From assembly GCA_016869015.1 (NCBI GenBank), contig VGFB01000369.1, positions 1-5,178 on the forward strand: DNA of 5,178 bases, written 5' to 3'. The number at the start of each line of letters is the position of its first letter. Within the stretch, counting starts at the first letter, position 1. Source of the stretch: Armatimonadota bacterium (GTDB lineage Bacteria > Armatimonadota > Zipacnadia > Zipacnadales > VGFC01). A model generated the notes under the pieces. That model ran no database searches. It was not told where the DNA came from and saw nothing but the letters and a program-made list of their open reading frames with translations. Position numbers and translations under genes: made by a program. Below, piece after piece: positions 1-4,834 of the stretch.

Positions 1-57
1 CAGAGCCGACAGAGCCTTCAGATCAATGCCGGACGACGTCGGCTCTGGTGAGCCGAC
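1..57. repeat. Competing inverted repeats at left edge
   Basis: CAGAGCCGAC at 1-10 is perfectly complementary to GTCGGCTCTG at 38-47, a 10-bp stem with a 27-base loop. The same central segment (GTCGGCTC, 38-45) is also perfectly complementary to GAGCCGAC at 50-57, an 8-bp stem with the 4-base loop TGGT. The two helices share one strand, so only one can form at a time. There is no T-run after either, so a classical intrinsic terminator is not supported. The first arm touches the window edge and the repeat may extend further left. Function is unknown; it could end the upstream transcription unit or be part of a repeat element. Confidence 0.55.
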
Positions 58-89
58 CCACGACGACAAACGGCAACCATCAGAATCAC

Positions 90-119
90 GGCTGACAGAC
101 CACCAGTGGCCTGTCAGCC
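90..119. repeat. Near-perfect 30-base palindrome
   Basis: GGCTGACAG (90-98) pairs with CTGTCAGCC (111-119), and inside it CCAC (100-103) pairs with GTGG (106-109). Only the A99/C110 pair breaks the symmetry, and two bases (104-105) lie at the centre. It may form a cruciform or hairpin, or be a binding site for a dimeric protein. It lies in non-coding DNA about 155 bases upstream of the sugar kinase start. No function can be assigned from sequence alone. Confidence 0.6.
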
Positions 120-134
120 ACGATCTGAGTCGTC

Positions 135-213
135 GTAGGAGCGGCTTCAGCCGCGATGCCGTCGATGTTCAGGACGTTAGGGCAACGCTATCGCGGCTGA
201 AGCCGCTCCTGCA
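135..213. repeat. REPIN-like pair of inverted REP elements
   Basis: Bases 137-157 and 190-210 are a perfect 21-bp inverted repeat separated by 32 bases. Each arm is itself a small palindrome, with GCGGCT and AGCCGC around a two-base centre. The left arm is preceded by the tetranucleotide GTAG (135-138). The right arm, read on the other strand, is preceded by GCAG. A 5' GTAG/GGAG-type tetranucleotide followed by a GC-rich imperfect palindrome, paired head to head, is the known architecture of REP sequences and REPINs mobilised by RAYT transposases, best known in Pseudomonas and Xanthomonas relatives. The assignment to that class is inference; no RAYT gene is in the window. The element is non-coding and lies upstream of the sugar kinase. 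Confidence 0.6.
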
Positions 214-216
214 ACA

Positions 217-237
217 CCGCCAACTCATGGTTGGCGG
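217..237. repeat. 8-bp stem-loop
   Basis: CCGCCAAC (217-224) and GTTGGCGG (230-237) form a perfect 8-bp stem with the 5-base loop TCATG. It starts seven bases after the REPIN-like arm and ends 37 bases before the chosen kinase start. It could sit in the 5' untranslated region of the kinase mRNA. No T-run follows, so it is not called a terminator. Confidence 0.5.
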
Positions 238-274
238 ACACCAGGCCTCTCGCGAAGGCAGGCTGAAGCGAAGC

Positions 275-1216
275 ATGACCGGCGGCGATAGGCGACATTA
301 CACGGTGATCGCGTTCGGCGACCTGAACGTAGACCTGGTGCTCTCGGGGATGCGCGAGGCGCCGAAGTTCGGCGGCGAGGTGCTCGCCGAGAAGCTGGGG
401 ATGCACGCCGGCGGTTCGACCGCCAACGCCGCCGCGTGTTGCGCGCAACTCGGGATGCCGACCGTGCTCGTCACCAACGTCGGGGACGACTCCTTCGGCG
501 ACTTCCTGCTTCAGGAGATGCAGCGCTACGGCGTCCTGACGACCCACATCCTCCGGCACAACTCGCTCAACACGGGCATCACCGTGTCTCTCTCCACCCC
601 CAACGACCGCGCCTTCGTCACCCACCTCGGCACCATCGACTCGCTCACCGCCGCCGACGCCACCGAGGAGTTGCTGGAGCAAGCCGACCACCTGCACGTG
701 GGCGGCTACTACCTGCAGGCGAAGCTGCGGCCCGACCTGCCCACCGTGTTCCGCCGCGCCCACGAGCTCGGCCTGACGACCTCCCTGGATACAGGCTTCG
801 ACCCGGCCGAAGAGTGGGACGGCGGCCTGATGGAGGCGCTGCGGGAGGTGGACGTCTTCTTCCCCAACGAGACCGAGGCCGCCGGCATCACGGGACACGA
901 GGAGCCGCAGAAGGCCCTCGAGGCGCTGGCCGGATGCTGCCGGGTGGTCGCGCTGAAGGTAGGCATGGAGGGCTCGATGGCCACGGCCGACGGCGAGGAG
1001 CACTTCGCGCCCGGCCTCAAGGTCCCGGTCGTGGACACCACCGGCTGCGGCGACGCCTTCGACGCCGGCTTCCTGCACGAGTGGCTGGCGGCGAAGCACG
1101 TCGAGGACTGCCTGCGGCTCGGGAACGCCTGCGGCGCCCTGATCGCGACCGCCCCGGGCAACGCCGCCCATCTCCTCGCCAACCGAGGCGCGCAGGCGCT
1201 CCTGGCCCGACAGTGA
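275..1216 (+). CDS. PfkB/ribokinase-family carbohydrate kinase
   Basis: Predicted cytoplasmic ATP-dependent kinase that phosphorylates a sugar or nucleoside hydroxyl; the substrate cannot be read from the sequence. The 313-residue length fits the family. The N-terminal strand GDLNVD is at residues 15-20 and the substrate-side glycine motif GGSTANAA at 46-53. FPNETEA at 196-202 matches the family's PNxxE region. The signature DTTGCGDAFDAGF at 254-266 contains the anion hole and the catalytic base Asp260; Cys258 replaces the more usual Ala of GAGD. The open frame reaches back to 26, but the extra 83 residues read through the hairpin array and have no family counterpart. I therefore start at the ATG at 275, with GTG at 305 a less likely alternative. 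No strong Shine-Dalgarno is visible, so the start is moderately secure. The next gene begins 115 bases downstream behind its own promoter, so no operon is implied. Family assignment is firm. Confidence 0.9.
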   Translation: MTGGDRRHYTVIAFGDLNVDLVLSGMREAPKFGGEVLAEKLGMHAGGSTANAAACCAQLGMPTVLVTNVGDDSFGDFLLQEMQRYGVLTTHILRHNSLNTGITVSLSTPNDRAFVTHLGTIDSLTAADATEELLEQADHLHVGGYYLQAKLRPDLPTVFRRAHELGLTTSLDTGFDPAEEWDGGLMEALREVDVFFPNETEAAGITGHEEPQKALEALAGCCRVVALKVGMEGSMATADGEEHFAPGLKVPVVDTTGCGDAFDAGFLHEWLAAKHVEDCLRLGNACGALIATAPGNAAHLLANRGAQALLARQ

Positions 1217-1270
1217 CGCGGGCCGGCGTCCAGAGCCGCGGAGAGACCGGCTGAACAGGCTGGGGCAGGC

Positions 1271-1299
1271 TTGACACAGGCCTTCGCCGTCGATAGAGT
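1271..1299 (+). promoter_or_regulatory. Sigma70-like promoter of the restriction-modification genes
   Basis: A perfect TTGACA -35 hexamer at 1271-1276 is followed after 17 bases by TAGAGT at 1294-1299, which matches four of six -10 positions including the key first two and the last. Transcription would start near 1306, leaving about 26 bases of leader before the methyltransferase ATG. That leader contains a good Shine-Dalgarno (GGAAGGG, 1321-1327). The promoter explains why the methyltransferase and endonuclease genes form their own unit, separate from the kinase upstream. No controller-protein box or small regulator gene is visible. Confidence 0.6.
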
Positions 1300-1331
1300 G
1301 GCCGCAGTGCACGATCCCCGGGAAGGGCGCA

Positions 1332-2789
1332 ATGGGCACGGACTCCCGAAAGCAGCTGGGCCAATACTACACTCCCCCGCACGTTGTGGCGTCACTGGCC
1401 AAGTGGCTATTGCAGTCGCCGACAGACACGCTCTTGGATCCCGCATGCGGGGACGGGCGCTTTCTCCAAGCGCACTCGCAGTCCACCGGGATCGAGTTGT
1501 GCCCCGCGGCGTGTGAGGCAGCCCGCCAGCGGGCGCCAGGAGCCCGGGTGCTTCAGACCGACTTCTTCACGTGGGCCGCGTCCGCGCCCGATCGTTTCAC
1601 AGCCATCGGCGGCAATCCCCCCTTCATCCGCTACCAGAACTTCAGCGGCGACGTACGGAAGCGGGCCTTGGCCCTTTCGCGCGCCCTGGGGGCTGAGTTC
1701 TCGCAGCTGGTCTCCTCGTGGGCCCCGTTTGTGGCCGCCGCTGCGGGCCTGCTGCCGCCTGGTGGGCGCATGGGGTTTGTCGTGCCGGCCGAGATCGGGC
1801 ACGCCACCTACGCCCCCACGCTCCTGACCGCATTGTGCCGGCACTTCGAGCGCGTGCTGGTTGTCGCCGTCCGGCGGAAGATGTTCCCTCACCTCGCCGA
1901 GGACACATGGCTGCTCTACGCGGAAGGGTTCGGGGGGAGCGCAGACGGTGTGGATCTCGCTGCAGTGGAGAGCTTCGCCTTCTGCGCGACGCCTCCCCCG
2001 GCTTCGCGGCGCGCACCAATCCGCGAGATGGCCCAAGCAGGCGCGCGGCTGCGCAAGCACCTGCTGCCCGTCGCCTGCCGCGAGCTGTATGATCGACTGA
2101 ACGACGAGCCGTGGACGCGGCGGGTCGCGGAAGTCGCGGACATCAGCATTGGGTACGTTACGGGGGCAAATGCCTTCTTCCACCTCACCCCGGCGCAGGC
2201 CCGCCTGTGGGACGTGCCGCCGGAACTGACCCGAGTGACCGTGCGACGCAGTGAGCAGCTTCCTCGGGAGGCTGTCGAACCCGATACGGTTCAGGGCTGG
2301 CTTCAGGCAGACCTTCCGGTGCTGCTCCTCACGCTGCCTCCTACGGGACCTCTGCCGGACGGTGTGCGACGCTACCTGGACTCAGCGGAGGCCCGTGAGG
2401 CCCGAGGTCGCTACAAGTGCCGCACGCGCAACCCGTGGTACAGCGTCCCTGGGGTCGTCGCGCCCGATGGCTTCCTCTCCGTCATGTGCGGTCGCGCGAC
2501 ATCCCTCGTGGCCAACCGCGCCTCTTGCGTCTGCACCAACTCGGTCCACACCGTCAGGACGCGGGGGGGGGCGTCGTTGAGCCGTTTGCAGGAGGCGTGG
2601 ACTGCGCCACTGAGCCGACTGAGCCAGGAGATCGAGGGGCACCCCTTGGGAGGCGGCATGCTGAAGCTTGAGCCGCGGGAGGCTGGGCGCGTGGTGATCC
2701 CCTGGATGGACCGCCCCCTGGCGCGCCACGATCTTCAACTGCTCCACGAGGGGATCGACTGTGCACGAGGTTGGCGCCATGTTGCCTGA
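1332..2789 (+). CDS. Type II N6-adenine DNA methyltransferase (gamma class)
   Basis: Transfers a methyl group from S-adenosylmethionine to the N6 of adenine in a specific DNA sequence, protecting the host from the adjacent nuclease. Of its 485 residues, GQYYTP at 10-15 is the gamma-class N-terminal motif X. LDPACGDGRF at 35-44 is the AdoMet-binding motif I, with acidic Glu55 in motif II. QTDFF is at 75-79, and GNPPF at 94-98 is the catalytic motif IV (NPPF). The C-terminal half carries features of TaqI/Eco57I-like target-recognition regions: SIGYVTGAN at 272-280, CRTRNPWY at 363-370, and a glycine-rich block then VVIP at 440-457. GGAAGGG sits five bases before the ATG. A nine-G run at 2563-2571 encodes residues 411-414. 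The 3' end overlaps the endonuclease gene. There is no fused nuclease domain, so it is not a type IIG enzyme. The recognition sequence is unknown. Confidence 0.9.
   Translation: MGTDSRKQLGQYYTPPHVVASLAKWLLQSPTDTLLDPACGDGRFLQAHSQSTGIELCPAACEAARQRAPGARVLQTDFFTWAASAPDRFTAIGGNPPFIRYQNFSGDVRKRALALSRALGAEFSQLVSSWAPFVAAAAGLLPPGGRMGFVVPAEIGHATYAPTLLTALCRHFERVLVVAVRRKMFPHLAEDTWLLYAEGFGGSADGVDLAAVESFAFCATPPPASRRAPIREMAQAGARLRKHLLPVACRELYDRLNDEPWTRRVAEVADISIGYVTGANAFFHLTPAQARLWDVPPELTRVTVRRSEQLPREAVEPDTVQGWLQADLPVLLLTLPPTGPLPDGVRRYLDSAEAREARGRYKCRTRNPWYSVPGVVAPDGFLSVMCGRATSLVANRASCVCTNSVHTVRTRGGASLSRLQEAWTAPLSRLSQEIEGHPLGGGMLKLEPREAGRVVIPWMDRPLARHDLQLLHEGIDCARGWRHVA
2563..2571 (+). repeat. Poly-G tract of nine in the methyltransferase gene
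   Basis: Nine consecutive G lie inside the methyltransferase frame, spanning the end of codon 411 to the start of codon 414. Loss of one G would shift translation into a frame with a TGA at 2578-2580. Gain of one G would lead to a stop at 2669-2671. Either change removes the last 70 or so residues and ends translation well before the endonuclease start. The frame as given is intact, with recognisable family motifs on both sides of the tract. Confidence 0.75.
2748..2770 (+). promoter_or_regulatory. Two alternative ribosome binding sites for the endonuclease
   Basis: GAGGGG at 2748-2753 lies seven bases before a GTG at 2761. GAGG at 2767-2770 lies eight bases before an in-frame ATG at 2779. 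Both starts lie inside the 3' end of the methyltransferase gene, so ribosomes finishing the methyltransferase could re-initiate at either one. The ATG is preferred because of the codon, but the sites are nearly equal in quality. Confidence 0.45.
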
Positions 2790-3657
2790 TGGCATCCCCG
2801 ACTACTTGCCTCTGCAACGGGCCCTGGAGGTGTTTGCCCGCAGCGAGGAGACGCAAAGCCAGTCTCACATCAAGCCGCTGCACCAGTACATCGCCCTGCG
2901 GCTGGTAATCGAGGGCGGTTTCCTTCCGGACGAGGTAACCCCACATCCCCCACTGAGGTGCAGGCGGGTCTCCGGAGCCCCGGTTCTCGAGTTCGATCCC
3001 TCGGCCCAGACCTCCGCCGAGAAGACGGTCATCGGCGGCCTGCGCACCAAGGGCATCGACGTCGTGGTCACCAAGCCTGATCTCGGCCCGGTGCTGGCCG
3101 TCTCGGTCAAAGGCACCGGAGGCGCGTTCCGCAATCTCACGAACCGCATGGAGGAGGCCATTGGCGACTGCACCAACGTGCACATCATGTACCCAGGCCT
3201 CGTCTACGGGTTCCTGTCACTCATCCGAGCCAACCGCTCAACCACGCCCGGCATTGCCCGCAACGATGTCTGCCTGATGTGCGACGAGGACCCACCGAGG
3301 CTCGCGACCAGCGTGTTGCGCTACCACAGCGTCCTCGCCAACCTGACGGGACGCAGGTTCGTTCGCGACGACCATGCTCGCTATGAGGCGGTTGGGCTGC
3401 TCTTGGTCGAGGCACAGGCCGACGAGGCGGGCTGGATACATGGCCGCTTTCCCCCGGCCACTGACGTGCTGGCCTTTGGCGCGTTCTTCGGCAGGCTCTA
3501 CGAGTGCTACGATCTGCGCTACCCCTACGTGGCCGCCAACATGGCCGCCGTTCGAAGAGTCGAGTGGGCCGAGACGTCTCCGGCAGTCGATGCCGTCCAG
3601 GCGGCCCTCGGCGACGAACACCCCGATGCCCTCGGCTACGTGCCTCGCCTCGGCTAG
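2779..3657 (+). CDS. Probable type II restriction endonuclease (PD-(D/E)XK-like)
   Basis: Predicted nuclease that cuts unmodified DNA at the site protected by the upstream methyltransferase. I do not recognise it as a named family; the role is inferred mainly from its tight coupling to the methyltransferase. Numbering from the ATG at 2779 (292 residues), the likely active-site core is Glu81, then GIDVVV with Asp94, then the strand LAVSVKG with Ser109-Val-Lys111. This gives an E...D...SxK pattern in which Ser replaces the usual Asp or Glu before the lysine. The conserved-looking GGAFRNLTNRMEEAIGD at 114-130 follows it. There is no signal peptide or membrane segment, consistent with the cytoplasm. 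The gene overlaps the methyltransferase by 11 bases, or 29 bases if the GTG at 2761 is used, in methyltransferase-first order. The length suits a simple dimeric type II enzyme. It could also be a diverged or inactive nuclease. Confidence 0.65.
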   Translation: MLPDGIPDYLPLQRALEVFARSEETQSQSHIKPLHQYIALRLVIEGGFLPDEVTPHPPLRCRRVSGAPVLEFDPSAQTSAEKTVIGGLRTKGIDVVVTKPDLGPVLAVSVKGTGGAFRNLTNRMEEAIGDCTNVHIMYPGLVYGFLSLIRANRSTTPGIARNDVCLMCDEDPPRLATSVLRYHSVLANLTGRRFVRDDHARYEAVGLLLVEAQADEAGWIHGRFPPATDVLAFGAFFGRLYECYDLRYPYVAANMAAVRRVEWAETSPAVDAVQAALGDEHPDALGYVPRLG

Positions 3658-3681
3658 CCGCGAGGACGCATCGCCGAGGCG
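3646..3681 (+). other. Stem-loop at the end of the endonuclease gene
   Basis: CGCCTCGGC (3646-3654), the last codons of the gene, is perfectly complementary to GCCGAGGCG (3673-3681). This forms a 9-bp stem with an 18-base loop containing the TAG stop. No T-run follows, so it is at best a weak or Rho-assisted 3' end for the restriction-modification transcript. It could instead be mRNA-stabilising or coincidental in GC-rich DNA. Bases 3682-3742 show nothing else recognisable. Confidence 0.3.
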
Positions 3682-3742
3682 CCTCCGGGACACCACGCTG
3701 TCGGGATCCTGTACCCGCGAGCCCGCGGCCCGCGAATCGCCC

Positions 3743-3772
3743 TTGACCATAGCACCCGCCGTGTGCTATGGT
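3743..3772 (+). promoter_or_regulatory. Extended -10 promoter for the cobalamin-switch operon
   Basis: TTGACC at 3743-3748 resembles the -35 consensus in five of six positions. After 18 bases comes TATGGT at 3767-3772, preceded by TGC (3764-3766), which makes an extended -10 element. Transcription would start near 3779, about 17 bases before the first helix of the riboswitch, which is the expected distance for such a leader. The promoter should drive the riboswitch, the pseudopilin and the BtuF-like gene. Confidence 0.55.
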
Positions 3773-3773
3773 C
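3745..3773. promoter_or_regulatory. Perfect 11-bp dyad overlapping the promoter (candidate operator)
   Basis: GACCATAGCAC (3745-3755) and GTGCTATGGTC (3763-3773) are exact reverse complements around a 7-base centre. The left arm covers most of the -35 and the right arm covers the whole extended -10. A dimeric repressor bound here would block RNA polymerase at both elements, giving a second layer of control above the riboswitch. The alternative, that it is a terminator hairpin of the restriction-modification unit, is weaker because no T-run follows on the + strand. Confidence 0.45.
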
Positions 3774-3795
3774 CTCGCGACAACTGAATAGCCAA

Positions 3796-3969
3796 GGCTT
3801 GCGGAGCGCGGCAGCCTAACCGCTGCCAGGGAAGACGGTGCGAAACCGTCGCTGCCCCGCAACTGTGACCGGGGACGAAACCCGCGCATTGCCCACTGGA
3901 AGGCCTCAGCCGACCGGGAAGGGGCGGGGAGTAGGACGATCCGGAAGCCAGGAGACCGGCCCGCAAGCC
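3796..3969 (+). promoter_or_regulatory. Cobalamin (B12) riboswitch aptamer
   Basis: Structured mRNA leader that binds a cobalamin and lowers expression of the downstream genes. GGCTTGCGG (3796-3804) pairs perfectly with CCGCAAGCC (3961-3969) as closing helix P1. The core shows CCAGGGAAG (3826-3834), the hairpin GACGGTGCGAAACCGTC (3834-3850), GCTGCCCCGCAACTGT (3851-3866), a CCACTGG element (3893-3899) and the diagnostic B12 box AAGCCAGGAGACCGGCC (3945-3961). These are the conserved blocks of the class that controls B12 uptake and synthesis genes. The presence of the peripheral region between 3870 and 3944 suggests the adenosylcobalamin-type architecture; ligand choice is inferred. The downstream BtuF-like gene fits this ligand. 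Confidence 0.95.
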
Positions 3970-3994
3970 CTCGACCGAAGCATCTCCTCGAGGG
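3968..3994 (+). other. Expression-platform hairpin after the B12 box
   Basis: CCCTCGA (3968-3974) pairs perfectly with TCGAGGG (3988-3994) around a 13-base loop. The first two bases of this stem are also the last two of riboswitch helix P1, so the two helices compete at their junction. It probably belongs to the expression platform between the aptamer and the terminator. Its exact role is not determinable from sequence alone. Confidence 0.4.
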
Positions 3995-4021
3995 AAGGGG
4001 GGTGGGTCTCTTTCGTTTCAT

Positions 4022-4046
4022 GGGCCGCCCACCGGGCGGCCCGTTT
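4022..4046 (+). terminator. Riboswitch-controlled intrinsic terminator
   Basis: GGGCCGCCC (4022-4030) and GGGCGGCCC (4034-4042) form a perfect 9-bp GC-rich stem with a 3-base loop, followed by GTTTCGGTTCT. The tail is T-rich but interrupted, so termination may be partial. It lies between the aptamer and the first gene, so ligand-bound aptamer would favour premature termination. GGGCGG at 3922-3927 inside the aptamer is complementary to CCGCCC at 4025-4030 and is a possible anti-terminator strand; this pairing is speculative. Confidence 0.75.
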
Positions 4047-4102
4047 CGGTTCTCAGCACCTGTGATTCGGCATGACTACCCCATGAGAGGGAACTGACGC
4101 AC

Positions 4103-4834
4103 ATGGCTCCACGACGGAACGGCCGATACAGCGGTTTCACGCTGATTGAGTTGCTGGTTGTGATCGCGATCATCGCCATTCTCGCGGCGATCCTGTTCCC
4201 GGTGTTCGCCCGGGCCCGCGAGAAGGCGCGCCAGACGAGCTGTCTCTCGAATGTGAAGCAGCTTGGCCTTGCGATGCTGATGTACGCGCAGGACTACGAC
4301 GAGACGTGGCCCGCGGCGTACTACTTCGGCCCGGGCTGGGCGCCCGAGTACGCCTGGGACTTCGTCGTGGACTACGGCGCCGGGACCTCGACCGTGGGTC
4401 TCATCGGGCCCTACACCAAGAACGGCCAACTGGCGGTGTGCCCCTCGCTGAAGAACGCCCAGACGTTCGGGAGGCCGCAGAGCGGCTACGGGTACAACAC
4501 GAGCTACATCGGGAAGGGGCAGTTCGAGAACTGGAGCACCGGCCTTGAGGCCCCCGCGGCCTCCGTCGGCGACGTGCAAGCTCCCAGCGAGACGGTGCTG
4601 CTGGCGGACAGTGCCTGTTGGGCGGGCGGGCTGGCCGCCAACAACTACCTGCGCTCGCCGGGGGACCCGTACAACTGGGTCGGCCCGAACGTGCACTTCC
4701 GCCATAACGGCGCGGCGAACGTGGCGTACTGCGATGGGCACGCCAAGGCGTCGACGAAGAAGGTGAACGTGAGCGCGAACGATCCGTCCCTGGGGGATCT
4801 GTCGACCGATGACAGCGCGTATGACCTGCAATAG
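4103..4834 (+). CDS. Type II secretion/type IV pilin-like protein with H-X9-DG domain
   Basis: Predicted pseudopilin, inserted in the inner membrane, processed by prepilin peptidase and assembled into a periplasmic or surface filament. The leader is short and basic (residues 1-11). Cleavage is expected between Gly11 and Phe12 in GFTLIE, which puts the conserved Glu at mature position 5. The hydrophobic helix LLVVIAIIAILAAILF follows. The C-terminal part contains HNGAANVAYCDGH, exactly the H-X9-DG motif of the processing-associated domain found in large paralogous prepilin families of Armatimonadota and Planctomycetes. Length, 243 residues, is usual for that group. GAGAGGGA (4085-4092) precedes the ATG by ten bases, and an in-frame TGA just upstream rules out an earlier start. 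It is the first gene after the B12 riboswitch and overlaps or abuts the BtuF-like gene, so the two are probably co-transcribed. Its link to B12 is unproven. Confidence 0.9.
   Translation: MAPRRNGRYSGFTLIELLVVIAIIAILAAILFPVFARAREKARQTSCLSNVKQLGLAMLMYAQDYDETWPAAYYFGPGWAPEYAWDFVVDYGAGTSTVGLIGPYTKNGQLAVCPSLKNAQTFGRPQSGYGYNTSYIGKGQFENWSTGLEAPAASVGDVQAPSETVLLADSACWAGGLAANNYLRSPGDPYNWVGPNVHFRHNGAANVAYCDGHAKASTKKVNVSANDPSLGDLSTDDSAYDLQ

Noticed and set aside
1..240. CRISPR array or origin of replication
   Set aside because: The repeats are inverted and dissimilar, with no regular direct repeat and spacer pattern, and there are no DnaA-box clusters or AT-rich unwinding region.
26..274. N-terminal extension of the sugar kinase frame
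   Set aside because: It reads through the inverted repeats, has no family counterpart and no ribosome binding site; the PfkB fold begins just after residue 10 from the ATG at 275.
188..1339. Long open frame on the minus strand opposite the sugar kinase
   Set aside because: It lies antisense to a gene with clear PfkB motifs, and its translation is low-complexity Gly/Val/Arg/Leu-rich with no recognisable domain. It is a by-product of GC-rich codon use.
1332..3657. Phage-defence islands such as BREX, DISARM or type I restriction
   Set aside because: The methyltransferase is of ordinary type II size. No specificity subunit, helicase, ATPase, phosphatase or phospholipase-like gene accompanies it; only two genes are present.
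3745..3773. Dyad as an intrinsic terminator of the restriction-modification unit
   Set aside because: The stem is good but CTCGCGAC, not a T-run, follows on the + strand, and the arms coincide with promoter elements. Kept as an operator candidate instead.
3221..4021. Minus-strand open frame spanning the endonuclease end and the riboswitch
   Set aside because: It is antisense to conserved riboswitch helices and to the endonuclease, and its translation is Arg/Ser/Pro-rich without motifs.
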